The notes: a model not told the origin generated them from the letters alone. 64,000 nt of DNA from Prochlorococcus sp. AG-347-J21 (GCA_003281455.1 QCBX01000007.1:34785-98784); one strand, 5' to 3'. Counted from the stretch's first letter, positions 8,747 through 17,348 are shown. Numbers and translations: made by a program.

Positions 8747-10119
8747 TAATCTTTTTGAATTAACTCAATATTTTCTCTTTCGACTTCTTTATTTAAAGCT
8801 CTTTGCTGTTTTCCTCTCCAAATTAAAATAAGGGGTGTGCCTTCAAAGCCTAAATTTACTCTTATTTGTTTTTCAATATATCTTCTATAAGTTATTCCGA
8901 ATAATTTAGGGTCATTTACAAAAAGAGTAAAAGTGGGAGGTTTGTTCTTTACTTGAGTACCGTAATAAAGTCTACCTTGCTTGCCGCTTCTCTTCGTTGG
9001 AGGACTTTTCCAACTGATTGCTTCTTTAAGTACTTCATTAACTACAGATGTTGTAACTCTTCTTCTATGTTGATTTACAGCATTAAGAGCATGCTCAAAA
9101 ATATTATCAACTCTTTGGCCAGTTAGGGCAGATATAAAAATCATTTTTGACCAGTGTAAAAAATAAAGTTTGGATCTAAGTTCTTTTTCTACTTGATAAA
9201 TTGTTGAACTATTTTTTTCTACAAGATCCCATTTATTAACAACAATTATGCAAGCTCTGCCTTGTTCTTCTATGCGCCCAGCCAGCTTCTGGTCTTGATC
9301 AGTTACTCCATCTATAGCATCTATAACTAAAACACAAACATCACTTCTATCTATAGATTTAAAAGCCCTATTAATACCGAAGAATTCAGTACCATATTTA
9401 ACATTTTTCTTTCTTCTAATCCCTGCAGTATCAATAATTTTCCAATAATTATCACCTTTTTGAATAAGCGTATCTATTGAATCAGTTGTTGTACCACTAA
9501 TATCACTAACTATTGCTCTTTTTTCTCCACAGATTGAATTTAACAAACTAGATTTACCAACATTAGGTCTACCAATAATTGACATCATTATCTTTTCTTC
9601 ATCATCCTGGATATTATTTTCAGGAAGTTCGCCAATAACGAGATCTAAAAGATCTCCAGTACCTGAACCATGAATAGCCGAAACAGGGTTAGGTTCGCCC
9701 AATCCTAATTTCCAGAACTCCGAAGCTAGGGATATTCCTAGAGTAGTCGATTCGCATTTATTAACAGCAACAATTGTTTTACAGCTAGAGTTTCTTAACC
9801 ATTTTGCTATTGATAAATCACCATCAGTAATGCCTTGATTCCCATCTACCACCAGTAACGCGAGTGAAGCCTCTTCAAGAGCCAAGAAAACTTGTGTCCT
9901 TATCTCTGGGAGAAATTCACTATCATCATCAAAAACTAACCCTCCAGTATCAACTATTTGAAATTCCTTACCTCCCCATGAAGCATTTTGATAAGTTCTA
10001 TCTCTTGTAACACCAGGCTTATCAAATACTATTGCATCATTACTTTGGCAAAGTCGATTAACTAAGGTAGATTTCCCAACATTCGGTCTTCCGATAATTG
10101 CTATTGTAGGAAGAATCAA
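8746..10119 (-). CDS. der: Ribosome-assembly GTPase Der (EngA)
   Basis: 457 residues with the two tandem G domains that define Der. The first P-loop GRPNVGKST is at residues 10-18, with DTGG near 57-60 and the NKCE motif near 120-123. The second P-loop GRPNVGKSS starts at residue 183, with DTAG and NKWD further on. A C-terminal KH-like domain ends the protein. Der acts in assembly of the 50S ribosomal subunit. It is the first gene of the leftward der-ecfT-pipX-pipY cluster. Confidence 0.96.
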   Translation of the reverse strand: MILPTIAIIGRPNVGKSTLVNRLCQSNDAIVFDKPGVTRDRTYQNASWGGKEFQIVDTGGLVFDDDSEFLPEIRTQVFLALEEASLALLVVDGNQGITDGDLSIAKWLRNSSCKTIVAVNKCESTTLGISLASEFWKLGLGEPNPVSAIHGSGTGDLLDLVIGELPENNIQDDEEKIMMSIIGRPNVGKSSLLNSICGEKRAIVSDISGTTTDSIDTLIQKGDNYWKIIDTAGIRRKKNVKYGTEFFGINRAFKSIDRSDVCVLVIDAIDGVTDQDQKLAGRIEEQGRACIIVVNKWDLVEKNSSTIYQVEKELRSKLYFLHWSKMIFISALTGQRVDNIFEHALNAVNQHRRRVTTSVVNEVLKEAISWKSPPTKRSGKQGRLYYGTQVKNKPPTFTLFVNDPKLFGITYRRYIEKQIRVNLGFEGTPLILIWRGKQQRALNKEVERENIELIQKD

Positions 10120-10193
10120 TTCTTCTCTCCAAAGAAAGTAGTATTCATTACAACTATACCTTTAATAGAATCATTTACCTTATTCAAAAAAAC

Positions 10194-10679
10194 TTATTTA
10201 ATTTCTGGATCGCCAAAATGTCCTTTAACTGGATTAGCCGGTGGTGAACTTGGACTTGGCATTAATCCATTATCTTCTGAAAAACAATCATTTTCAATCG
10301 CCCAATAAATTAACCAATTTACTACCGTCGCTCTTCTAGTTCTTCTTGGATAGAGTTCATTAATCTTATAACCTTTAAAATTAAGAAAATTTTTCAGTCC
10401 CTGTTTATAGTCTTTTGGAATTGATCGAGTCAAATGTACTGAGGCTGGTCGCTCTGAAATGATTTGAGGAGCTTTTTCAAATCTTTCTGACCAATAAGAA
10501 GGAGTTAATACGCTAAAGGACCAATCATTTATAGATAGTTCTTTAGTGTAAAAAAGTCTTTCCCAAACTAATTCACAAACAAATACATCACTAACCTTAT
10601 CTTCAAGAATAAGAAATAATAGTTTTTTACATATTGGCCATGTAAATTGATTTTCAACTAATTTTTCTTTTTTATACAT
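10194..10679 (-). CDS. Conserved cyanobacterial protein, DUF1823 type
   Basis: 161 residues. The pattern LILEDKVSDVFVCELVWERL, SERPASVHLTRSIP, and LNFKGYKINELYPRRTRRATVVNWL matches the DUF1823 family, which is restricted to cyanobacteria and plastid-bearing organisms as far as I recall. No function is known. A Pro-rich tail follows residue 140. It is the last gene of the aroQ-miaE-cobI operon; its ATG overlaps the cobI stop by one base (TAATG), so it is translationally coupled to cobI. Confidence 0.8.
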   Translation of the reverse strand: MYKKEKLVENQFTWPICKKLLFLILEDKVSDVFVCELVWERLFYTKELSINDWSFSVLTPSYWSERFEKAPQIISERPASVHLTRSIPKDYKQGLKNFLNFKGYKINELYPRRTRRATVVNWLIYWAIENDCFSEDNGLMPSPSSPPANPVKGHFGDPEIK

Positions 10680-11434
10680 TAATCGAACCTTATCAAAATT
10701 AAAGAAAAATAAGGCATAAACTCCTTTTTATATTGTGATGCATATTGAATAATTTGATCAGGCATCCCAACACTTAAAGCTATTAATGTTGTATTGATGA
10801 TATCCTCTTTTTTCAAAATTTCCCTGACTAAATTCCATCTTTTGCCAACTTTCATAATGGCCAAAACCGTTCTATTTGCCTTACTTTCCCTAATTAGGGT
10901 TGTTAATTCAGATTCTGAAGAAGAGCATTCTTTGATGATCAATGTCTCGCCTTTTTTTACCAAATCAAAATCATTCAAAGCTGCTGCTGCTGAGATAGAG
11001 GAAATACCAGGTATGGTTTTAGTAATAATTTCAGCATGATTATTTTTTATTAACCTCAAGATATTAGAAGAACTTGCAAATAGTGAAGTATCTCCAAGAC
11101 AAAGTAAAACAACTGATTCGCCATTTTGTATAAATTTCACAATTATTTCTACAGCATTAGACCATATTTCATCTGGATCAAAATCCTTTCTAGCCATTGG
11201 AAAGATGATAGGGATATTTTTTTTAAATTTGGTGTATTTCTTGACTATTTCCGCAGCAAAACTCTTTTTATTATCATCTGATATTGGGAAAACTATAACT
11301 TTCGCTTTTTTTATTGCATCCAAAGCAGCAATTGTTAAAAGCGATGGATCTCCAGGGCCTACACCAACGATGGTGAATGTTGTTGAATCAGTTTTATATG
11401 GATTAAGTAAATTTAAGAACTTTTTTATTATCAT
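10679..11434 (-). CDS. cobI: Precorrin-2 C20-methyltransferase CobI (CbiL)
   Basis: The SAM-dependent methylase signatures are FTIVGVGPGDPSLLTIAALDAI near the start, then LLCLGDTSLFASS and TIPGISSISAAAA. These place it in the tetrapyrrole methylase family, and the GDP-x-LLT form fits CobI/CbiL, which methylates C20 of precorrin-2 in cobalamin synthesis. The open frame extends to 11503, but that would overlap miaE by 53 bases. I prefer the ATG at 11434 (251 residues), 16 bases after the miaE stop. Prochlorococcus makes pseudocobalamin, so a corrin pathway gene is expected. Confidence 0.88.
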   Translation of the reverse strand: MIIKKFLNLLNPYKTDSTTFTIVGVGPGDPSLLTIAALDAIKKAKVIVFPISDDNKKSFAAEIVKKYTKFKKNIPIIFPMARKDFDPDEIWSNAVEIIVKFIQNGESVVLLCLGDTSLFASSSNILRLIKNNHAEIITKTIPGISSISAAAALNDFDLVKKGETLIIKECSSSESELTTLIRESKANRTVLAIMKVGKRWNLVREILKKEDIINTTLIALSVGMPDQIIQYASQYKKEFMPYFSLILIRFD

Positions 11435-11450
11435 TTTTATTTTATTAACT

Positions 11451-12059
11451 TTAGCTATGTACCCTTGGCAATATAAAAGTTTCAGCCAGTATTGCTGACT
11501 CAATTTCAGACAATTCCTCTAACCTTTTGAAAGTTTGATTTTTAGAGAATTTAGTTTGCGCTAGTTTCCAGTAAACTCCAAAATGTCTTGCCTCACTCTC
11601 TAGCAGAGACTCATAAAGGGATTTAAACGATTTATCTTCGGAATTCAGCGCAAGCAAGCTTAATCTTTCATGACTTCTTGCTTCAATAAGTCCTGCTATT
11701 AAGAAACTATCAAGCATTCTATTTGGCTCTTCCTTTCTTATATTCTTGGACAATTCAGCTCCATATGGAGGCGGTTTTAAGGTCTCAAGAGAATGTCCAA
11801 GATCCTTTAAAAAATAAAGTATTTTTTCAAAATGCTCTAATTCCTCTCTCGCTATTGGACTTAGAACTTCTGCCAGATTTGGTTCTGATGGATATCTAAA
11901 CATCAATTGAATAGCTACTCCTGCTGCTTTTCTTTCACAATGAGCATGGTCAATAAGAATATCTATTGGATTAGATAATGCGAGTTTAATCCACTCATCT
12001 GAGGTAAATGATGATAAATATTTTATATGAGAAGTTGGCCTTTTAAAATCGACTAGCAT
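11451..12059 (-). CDS. miaE: tRNA-(ms2io6A)-hydroxylase MiaE-like diiron protein
   Basis: 202 residues of the ferritin-like MiaE family. Diiron ligands are visible: DHAHCERKAAG (E43 and H40 region), REELEHFEKI (E and H), GLIEARSHERL and ESEARHFGVYW, the usual E/ExxH pairs. In other bacteria MiaE hydroxylates the isopentenyl group at A37 of tRNAs. Cyanobacterial homologues are common but the activity is inferred. It abuts aroQ directly (stop of aroQ at 12060). Confidence 0.85.
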   Translation of the reverse strand: MLVDFKRPTSHIKYLSSFTSDEWIKLALSNPIDILIDHAHCERKAAGVAIQLMFRYPSEPNLAEVLSPIAREELEHFEKILYFLKDLGHSLETLKPPPYGAELSKNIRKEEPNRMLDSFLIAGLIEARSHERLSLLALNSEDKSFKSLYESLLESEARHFGVYWKLAQTKFSKNQTFKRLEELSEIESAILAETFILPRVHS

Positions 12060-12500
12060 TTAATCTTTAATACTCAAATATCCAATGATTCCTTCAAGTG
12101 CTAAGGAATAACTTGATATGCCGAATCCACTAATAATTCCTATAGCTTTATCTGTAAGAAAAGATTCTTTACGAAAATCTTCTCTACTGAAAATATTTGA
12201 AATATGTAACTCTACAAACGGAATTTTTGATCCAATTAAAGCATCACGAATAGAAATCGAAGTATGAGTAAAAGCGCCCGCATTTATAAGAATACCTTGG
12301 ATACTTTTGACAGACTCTTGTATTTTATCTACTATTTCTCCTTCATGATTACTTTGAAAGCATTCAAGATTAATACTTTTTTCTTGAGCAACTTTGGTTA
12401 AATCTTTTTCTATATCACTCAATGTTTTATTACCATATATTTCAGGTTCTCGAGTGCCCAAAAGATTTAGATTTGGTCCATTTATCAATAAAATATTCAT
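12060..12500 (-). CDS. aroQ: 3-Dehydroquinate dehydratase, type II
   Basis: Catalyses dehydration of 3-dehydroquinate in the shikimate pathway. The type II signature is at the start ([21 protein letters not shown]); Tyr of EIYG is the catalytic base. [13 protein letters not shown] and [17 protein letters not shown] with the catalytic His are also present. The frame could begin at 12566, but the extra residues are a Phe-rich stretch absent from the family. ATG codons at 12503 and 12500 give about 146 residues, the standard length. It heads the operon with miaE, cobI and DUF1823. Confidence 0.94.
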   Translation of the reverse strand: MNILLINGPNLNLLGTREPEIYGNKTLSDIEKDLTKVAQEKSINLECFQSNHEGEIVDKIQESVKSIQGILINAGAFTHTSISIRDALIGSKIPFVELHISNIFSREDFRKESFLTDKAIGIISGFGISSYSLALEGIIGYLSIKD

Positions 12501-12602
12501 CATCAATAAAGTCTTTTCTTTACAAATGCTATCTACAAAGAAACAAAAAAACCAAAACAATTTCACACAAAGTGTCCATTAACTGATAAGTTCAAATAGT
12601 GG

Positions 12603-12684
12603 GGGTCGGTGCCCGAGTGGTTAAAGGGGGCGGACTGTAAATCCGCTGGCTCTGCCTACGTTGGTTCAAATCCAACCCGGCCCA
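12603..12684 (+). tRNA. tRNA-Tyr (GUA)
   Basis: Acceptor stem GGGTCGG pairs with CCGGCCC at the 3' end, followed by discriminator A. The anticodon loop CTGTAAA gives anticodon GUA, and there is a long variable arm as in bacterial tRNA-Tyr. No CCA is encoded. It is 10 bases upstream of tRNA-Thr and marks the left edge of the small-gene region. Confidence 0.96.
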
Positions 12685-12694
12685 CTTTAAAATT

Positions 12695-12766
<72 letters not shown>

Positions 12767-12854
12767 CTTGAGCATTTGATTAATATAACTGAGATCTCAT
12801 AGATCAGCATTTTAAAAAGAATTCGAATATATTTAACATAGTTTGTCTTTAGTA

Positions 12855-13046
12855 ATGGCACTATCGTCATACCGGATGCACAAAATATATATTGCAGCAA
12901 CCATGAATTATGGTATTGGTTCTGATGATCCAGAGGAGTTGGCCTACTACAACAAAATCAGAAAAGAGATGGATGATATGAAAAAACAACCAATTAAAAA
13001 AGGGATTCCCCTCACTTGGGATACTCCCGAAGGAATGGTTAAATGA
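12855..13046 (+). CDS. Small conserved-looking protein of unknown function, 63 aa
   Basis: ATG at 12855 gives 63 residues (a TTG at 12843 would add four). The start MALSSYRMHKIYIAATMNYG is followed by an acidic and lysine-rich half ending TWDTPEGMVK. No membrane helix or known motif is recognised. Its stop TGA overlaps the ATG of a 28-residue membrane peptide (ATGA), so the two are translationally coupled. Confidence 0.6.
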   Translation: MALSSYRMHKIYIAATMNYGIGSDDPEELAYYNKIRKEMDDMKKQPIKKGIPLTWDTPEGMVK

Positions 13047-13129
13047 ACCTAAATACTTTTTTATTAATTGATGGGAGTTTGATGCTTATTGGTCTACCTT
13101 TTTTGATGATTCTTAAAGGCAAAAATTGA
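13043..13129 (+). CDS. 28-aa single-helix membrane peptide
   Basis: Begins in the ATGA overlap with the preceding gene and encodes MNLNTFLLIDGSL followed by the hydrophobic segment LMLIGLPFLMILKGKN. One transmembrane helix with a short positively charged C-terminus is predicted by eye. The coupling to an upstream gene is the main evidence that it is translated. Function unknown. Confidence 0.45.
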   Translation: MNLNTFLLIDGSLMLIGLPFLMILKGKN

Positions 13130-13272
13130 TCAAAAATTTTTTACATTTTACCCATATTTAAATTAAATCGTTGATCCTTTATCCGTATACTGGAGTACCT
13201 CAAACCGTACATATTTATTAGTCGAATGGCCTCTCTAACTAGTTAGAACATAGATGTAGTCGTCATGAGCAA

Positions 13273-13410
13273 ATGTCTACCAAATCCACACTAAAAGAAG
13301 ATTATAAATCTGAGACTGAAGAAAGATCAGAAGAAGAACTTCTTGAAGAAGAAATCAGGAATCAGCAAACATTGGATAGCTTTGTTAAATCTGATAAAAA
13401 CTGGAGCTGA
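13273..13410 (+). CDS. Acidic small protein, 45 aa
   Basis: ATG at 13273 opens MSTKSTLKEDYKSETEE and then a Glu-rich helix (ERSEEELLEEEI) ending DKNWS. No membrane segment. The protein is strongly acidic and probably a single amphipathic helix. Unknown function; supported by coherent composition and the absence of any alternative gene in the interval. Confidence 0.5.
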   Translation: MSTKSTLKEDYKSETEERSEEELLEEEIRNQQTLDSFVKSDKNWS

Positions 13411-13438
13411 TTAAATTTTATTTATTTAGTAGAAAGTT

Positions 13439-13624
13439 ATGTACTTGAAAAGATCACCATTCTCAATTCTGGACAAAGAAAAAAGAGAAATGGACTATAT
13501 CAAAGGAGTTTACAAGAGAAAAATTCAAGCTGAAATTGAATCTTATAAAGATCCCGAAGACGAAGATAAGAGAGATACAATCCAAGCTCAAGATGTATTG
13601 ATGCTTGATAGGATCTCAATCTAG
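13439..13624 (+). CDS. Charged small protein, 61 aa, unknown
   Basis: 61 residues, rich in Lys, Glu, Asp and Arg (KEKREMDYIKGVYKRKIQAEIE), consistent with a helical soluble protein. No recognised family. Its stop overlaps, tail to tail, the end of a broken leftward gene at 13621-13870. Confidence 0.55.
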   Translation: MYLKRSPFSILDKEKREMDYIKGVYKRKIQAEIESYKDPEDEDKRDTIQAQDVLMLDRISI

Positions 13625-13870
13625 TGATTTTTTTTCTTCTTATCTTTCTTTTTCTTCTTGACCTTTTCATAAACCTCATCAGCCTTCTGTTCGATACTTT
13701 CCAGCTTATTTAGGATTTCTTTATAGCTTCTGCTTTTCCTTCTTTAACTACAGTTTCTTTTGTCTCTTCAGTTTTAATTCCAAACTTACCTTTAATAAAA
13801 TTGGCTATAAAATAAGAACAGGTACATGAGCTAAACCGCCTATTACTATTCTTGTTTCTGAATAAGCCAT
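13621..13870 (-). pseudogene. Broken small membrane/coiled protein gene with two one-base losses
   Basis: Starting at ATG 13870 the minus strand reads MAYSETRIVIGGLAHVPVLIL and then stops. Shifting one base continues as ANFIKGKFGIKTEETKETVV and KEGKAEAIKKS, and a second shift continues as EILNKLESIEQKADEVYEKV with a Lys-rich end. Two restored bases give one 83-residue protein: an N-terminal membrane helix followed by a charged helix. The second break looks like loss of one A from an A run. Each block keeps coherent coding composition, so the damage is recent or is a sequence error. Confidence 0.6.
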
Positions 13871-14011
13871 TTAGTAGTTAAAAGTTCTGAAATATTTAAG
13901 CATAAATTTAATTTTTAAATTCGTTTTATTAAGCCAATAAATATTAGTAATCATTTCTTGATTCGTAGATCAAAAATCTTGCTATTAATTAAGTAGAGAC
14001 TTTTTTATTAA

Positions 14012-14101
14012 ATGCCATTAGACGTATTTCTAATGAACATGTGTGTTGTAGTTATAGCATTGCTTATTAGAAGAGAAATCAAACTTAAGAAGGCGAGATA
14101 A
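14012..14101 (+). CDS. 29-aa single-helix membrane peptide
   Basis: ATG at 14012 encodes MPLDVFLMNMCVVVIALLIRR followed by a basic tail EIKLKKAR. One membrane helix with a positive C-terminus is apparent. No recognised family. The reading frame stays open after its TAA for a further 40 codons, with a second hydrophobic stretch (ATG at 14168 to TAG at 14222). Confidence 0.4.
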   Translation: MPLDVFLMNMCVVVIALLIRREIKLKKAR

Positions 14102-14346
14102 ATTATTAAAACACAAATTTTAAAAGAGCATTACATTCCAAATATCCATGCTATTACTATTTTACTAATGCTTCTTCTATGTCTATGGTTCCCTCTAGCA
14201 CTTAGATTCTTATTAATAATTTAGTCGAACTTATTAGTTAATACTCTTACCTTTAAACTATGGTATAACCTAATTTTGTTTTAAAAATCTTATGCGGAAC
14301 TCCAGTTTCGCATTATTTGCATAGGTTTAAATAGTTAGTGTTTCGG

Positions 14347-14631
14347 CTACTCAGAAACCCAACTTGTAATTTTCGTTGTGCTATAAATATGCCCTCCAGA
14401 TTCTATATTCTTGATGGTTTCTGGATCTGAAAAAACATGCTTAGCCACACCTTCTTCAGCTTGATGAATAACAATCACTTCATTTGGATCAATTAAACTT
14501 TTGCCACGATATAAAGGAGTAAGGCCTACCGTTTTATGAAATGCATCTATCTCTGGACTATCAAACATTTTTACCCACTCCTCAAATGTATTTGAAAGTT
14601 TAAATGTGAAAACAGTAGTTTCAAGAGACAT
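14347..14631 (-). CDS. DUF3764 family protein
   Basis: 94 residues: METTVFTFKL-like start (MSLETTVFTFKLSNTFEEWVK), then GLTPLYRGKSLIDPNEVIVIHQAEEGVAKHVFSDPE. This fits the DUF3764 family of marine cyanobacteria, a small ferredoxin-like alpha/beta fold of unknown role. No signal peptide or membrane helix. The assignment is from memory of the family pattern. Confidence 0.72.
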   Translation of the reverse strand: MSLETTVFTFKLSNTFEEWVKMFDSPEIDAFHKTVGLTPLYRGKSLIDPNEVIVIHQAEEGVAKHVFSDPETIKNIESGGHIYSTTKITSWVSE

Positions 14632-14771
14632 TAATTTATAGATAATTCTCCTATCTTTTTAGCAACTAATCTTGATAAACAAGTTAAAAATATGGATTAT
14701 CTAAAAATTAAGAAAGTCAATTTGGTATCACATGTACCGTTTATATGTTTTTTGAAAGCTACTAATTGGGT

Positions 14772-14954
14772 ATGAGTTATTTTGCTGAACCAAACCATAT
14801 TGAATATGATGCATGGTTCGATGAAAACATTGACCCAGTGGATCTTGTGAATTACTCAGATGAAAAGGAGTTCAGTGATTCGGTCCACTTTAAATTCCAT
14901 AAGATGTCCACTAAAAATTTAACGATTGGTTCTTCTGATAATTTTCACTGGTAA
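14772..14954 (+). CDS. Acidic small protein, 60 aa, unknown
   Basis: ATG at 14772 gives 60 residues (a TTG at 14766 would add two). MSYFAEPNHIEYDAWFDENIDP is followed by DLVNYSDEKEFSDSVHFKFHK. It is aromatic and acidic, without a membrane helix. No family recognised. It is divergent from the DUF3764 gene across a 140-base AT-rich gap. Confidence 0.5.
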   Translation: MSYFAEPNHIEYDAWFDENIDPVDLVNYSDEKEFSDSVHFKFHKMSTKNLTIGSSDNFHW

Positions 14955-14990
14955 GCAAAAGATTTTTCACTCCATAGTTATTTATGAATC

Positions 14991-15368
14991 TTACGCAGAG
15001 TATGTTCCATCACTTTCTCTTCTTGCCTTAGCTAATATAATTTCATCCACAACTTTTTCAATCATATAAGCACTTTTTTTACCAAAGCATTTTTCTTTTC
15101 TAATGCTCTCAAAATCATTTGGGATTAAATCATTATGTTCACAACAATCGCATTTAATATCAATTTTCATACCTCTGAAAACCTTTAAAGCCCTTGAGAA
15201 AATCCATTGCTGAACTGAAATACTTTCCCAACTATCAAAATTAGACCATTCATCAAAATCCCTATTAAGGACGCCTTTTAATCCATCAGCCTGATTTACA
15301 TATACTAAGTGTGAATCTTTTCTTGGTTCATCATTTATACCAATTGTTTTGACAGAATTTTGATTCAT
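14991..15368 (-). CDS. Hypothetical soluble protein, 125 aa
   Basis: 125 residues with no membrane helix. The central segment KIDIKCDCCEHNDLIPNDF has three closely spaced cysteines and a histidine, which could bind metal, and one more Cys follows at about residue 94. The C-terminal part is a Lys/Glu helix. No family recognised. It lies 70 bases downstream of the Cupin_5 gene on the same strand, so the two may be cotranscribed. Confidence 0.6.
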   Translation of the reverse strand: MNQNSVKTIGINDEPRKDSHLVYVNQADGLKGVLNRDFDEWSNFDSWESISVQQWIFSRALKVFRGMKIDIKCDCCEHNDLIPNDFESIRKEKCFGKKSAYMIEKVVDEIILAKARRESDGTYSA

Positions 15369-15438
15369 CCCAAATACATTGATTAAGTAGCCCTATAAAT
15401 CTAAAGGATAATTTCAAAAATATAAACAAAAAAATATC

Positions 15439-15906
15439 TCAAATAAGATCATTAATTGCTTTATCCAATCTAGAAGTATGATTTGAATTTCTGAGTAATT
15501 CAAAATCCTTAAAATCAAAGCCCGGGCCAACACAACAACTCACTAAAGTAAATTCGCCTGTACTTTTTGCGGCTTGCCAATATCCAGATGGGATCATTTC
15601 TACTGGATTATTGGAATCTAAAATTATATTTCTTATTAACTTATTTTCATTATCTAGGCACCATAAATGCAGAGGATCGCCCCTTAAATAAATCCAAATT
15701 TCATCAGCATTTTTTACTCTGTGCCATGCACTTTTTGCATTTTTCTCCAAAAGATAATAAATTCCCGTAATAAAGTTTCTACTTTGGCCATCTTCCCTTA
15801 TTAGAGAATTCTCACTCCTTACTATCTCTCTAAACCATCCACCCTCAGGATGAGGAGATAAATTGAATTGTTTAATTATTTCTATGTTTTTTTTATTAGG
15901 ATTCAC
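15439..15906 (-). CDS. Cupin_5 (DUF985) family protein
   Basis: 155 residues with the typical Cupin_5 layout: LSPHPEGGWFREIVRS, then TGIYYLLEKNAKSAWHRVKNADEIWIYLRGDPL, where the His and Glu would line the cupin pocket, and PSGYWQAAKSTGEFTLVSCCVGPGFDFKDFEL. The family is a beta-barrel of unclear substrate; some members bind metals or sugars. Length is normal. Function is not known from sequence. Confidence 0.85.
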   Translation of the reverse strand: MNPNKKNIEIIKQFNLSPHPEGGWFREIVRSENSLIREDGQSRNFITGIYYLLEKNAKSAWHRVKNADEIWIYLRGDPLHLWCLDNENKLIRNIILDSNNPVEMIPSGYWQAAKSTGEFTLVSCCVGPGFDFKDFELLRNSNHTSRLDKAINDLI

Positions 15907-15988
15907 ATCACAAACATATCTTTTAAATTTCTCTTATATTTAAAAACTAACTGAAAATAAATCAAAATAAACTATATTTTCTAGAAAA

Positions 15989-16132
15989 TTAAGCACAAAT
16001 AACTGACAAATCTACAAAATTTTTATTTTCATCTGCCAGTTCAGTAATGATTCTATTGAGCCATTCAGAGGTCGTTTCACAATAGCCTACATTTAAAATA
16101 GTTTTTTGCTTTGCTGTTTCTTCTTTATCCAT
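15989..16132 (-). CDS. Small protein, 47 aa, unknown
   Basis: ATG at 16132 encodes MDKEETAKQKTILNVGYCETT followed by SEWLNRIITELADENKNFVDLSVICA. Two cysteines, predicted helical, no membrane segment. It is too short for a confident family call. The interval is otherwise free of genes and the composition is protein-like. Confidence 0.45.
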   Translation of the reverse strand: MDKEETAKQKTILNVGYCETTSEWLNRIITELADENKNFVDLSVICA

Positions 16133-16314
16133 AGTTAAAGTATTTTTATATAAATTAGTCTTTAATTAAATCTATGTGAATAAGTCTTAATTACTATCTA
16201 TTTTAAAAAGTTGTATTTAATACATATTTAAGAACTACTAGTAAACAAATAAAATTAAATCGTTGACAAGAAAATGTATACAAGTAAGAGTAGAAAAAAT
16301 TTATTATTTAACCT

Positions 16315-16500
16315 ATGAATAACATCAAGATTGAAGAATTGATGAAAGTAAGGTTCGATGGTATTGCTAATAGAATTGGGCAATTAAGCAAAAGGGAAAG
16401 TGAGTCTTTATTACTTGAGCATCTTGAGTGGCTGGAGGGAGGATGGGAGACTGAAGAAATCTTATTTTTAAAAAAGCCTTACAGAAAATGGTGGTTCTAA
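16315..16500 (+). CDS. Small protein, 61 aa, unknown
   Basis: 61 residues: an N-terminal helical region MNNIKIEELMKVRFDGIANRIG, then LSKRESESLLLEHLEWLEGGWETEE and a basic aromatic end KKPYRKWWF. A TTGACA hexamer lies about 50 bases upstream (16264), a possible promoter element. The family is not recognised. It converges on thiD. Confidence 0.55.
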   Translation: MNNIKIEELMKVRFDGIANRIGQLSKRESESLLLEHLEWLEGGWETEEILFLKKPYRKWWF

Positions 16501-16518
16501 CTCCACTTCTATAAATAA

Positions 16519-17298
16519 TTAATGATGGCCTAAGGGACCAGGGCCAGATCCTATTTTATAAGAATTATCTAAAGATTTCTCAACAAATAATTTGGCTTTT
16601 TGTATGGAATCAAATAGATCAAAACCTAAAGCCTTGTAACCACAAATAGCAGCACTCAAAGTACAGCCGCTACCATGGGTATTTTTTGTATTTATAAAAT
16701 TATTAAATAGCCACTCTTTTCTACCATTTAAGTCAAGGAAAAAATCCTTACCTTTCATATCTTTTAAACCGCCACCTTTTATAAGTACCGCTTTAGCTCC
16801 AAGACCAATAATTTTTCTTGCTGAATTTTCGATATCTTCTTTACCCCTTATTTCTAAACCAGAAAGTAGATTCGCTTCATAAATATTTGGAGTTACCAAA
16901 TCAGCAATTGGTAATAAGAGTTTTTTATAAGCATTAATAGCAGAATCTTCCAGTAATTTAGAACCAGTTCTTGTGACCATTACTGGGTCAATAATTTTGG
17001 TTATTTTGTATGTATTTAATTTTGAAGCAGTATCATTAATTATCCTTTCATTTAATAACATGCCAGTTTTTAAGGCATCAATACCAAAATCAGCAAATAA
17101 AGTATCTAATTGATCTAATAAAGTATTCTTCTCTACTGGCTGAACGCATGTAACCTCTATACTATTTTGTGCGGTAATACATGTAATAACAGAACATCCA
17201 TGTACTTTAAGGGCCATGAAAGTTCTCAAGTCAGCCTGAATGCCTGCTCCACCCCCGGAGTCACTACCGCCTATTGAAAGTGCAATTTTAGAATACAT
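16519..17298 (-). CDS. thiD: Hydroxymethylpyrimidine/phosphomethylpyrimidine kinase ThiD
   Basis: 259 residues of the ribokinase-like ThiD family, which phosphorylates HMP and HMP-P in thiamine synthesis. Visible are SIGGSDSGGGAGIQADLRTF with the substrate loop, ALKTGMLL, DPVMVTRTGSKLL, TPNIYEANLLSG, AVLIKGG and the anion hole/catalytic NTHGSGCTLSAAICG. tenA lies 50 bases upstream on the same strand, so these two thiamine genes form an operon. Confidence 0.95.
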   Translation of the reverse strand: MYSKIALSIGGSDSGGGAGIQADLRTFMALKVHGCSVITCITAQNSIEVTCVQPVEKNTLLDQLDTLFADFGIDALKTGMLLNERIINDTASKLNTYKITKIIDPVMVTRTGSKLLEDSAINAYKKLLLPIADLVTPNIYEANLLSGLEIRGKEDIENSARKIIGLGAKAVLIKGGGLKDMKGKDFFLDLNGRKEWLFNNFINTKNTHGSGCTLSAAICGYKALGFDLFDSIQKAKLFVEKSLDNSYKIGSGPGPLGHH

Positions 17299-17348
17299 AA
17301 TTTATTAACTCGTTTTTAAAAAGTACTATAAATAAATTTTAATTTAAA

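Noticed and set aside
11205..11498. 97-codon plus-strand frame over cobI and miaE
   Set aside because: It is a shadow of cobI on the opposite strand, with no independent coding signal.
16264..16290. TTGACA followed by TATACA as a promoter of the 61-residue gene
   Set aside because: Spacing between the two hexamers is far shorter than 16-18 bases, so a paired promoter cannot be claimed.
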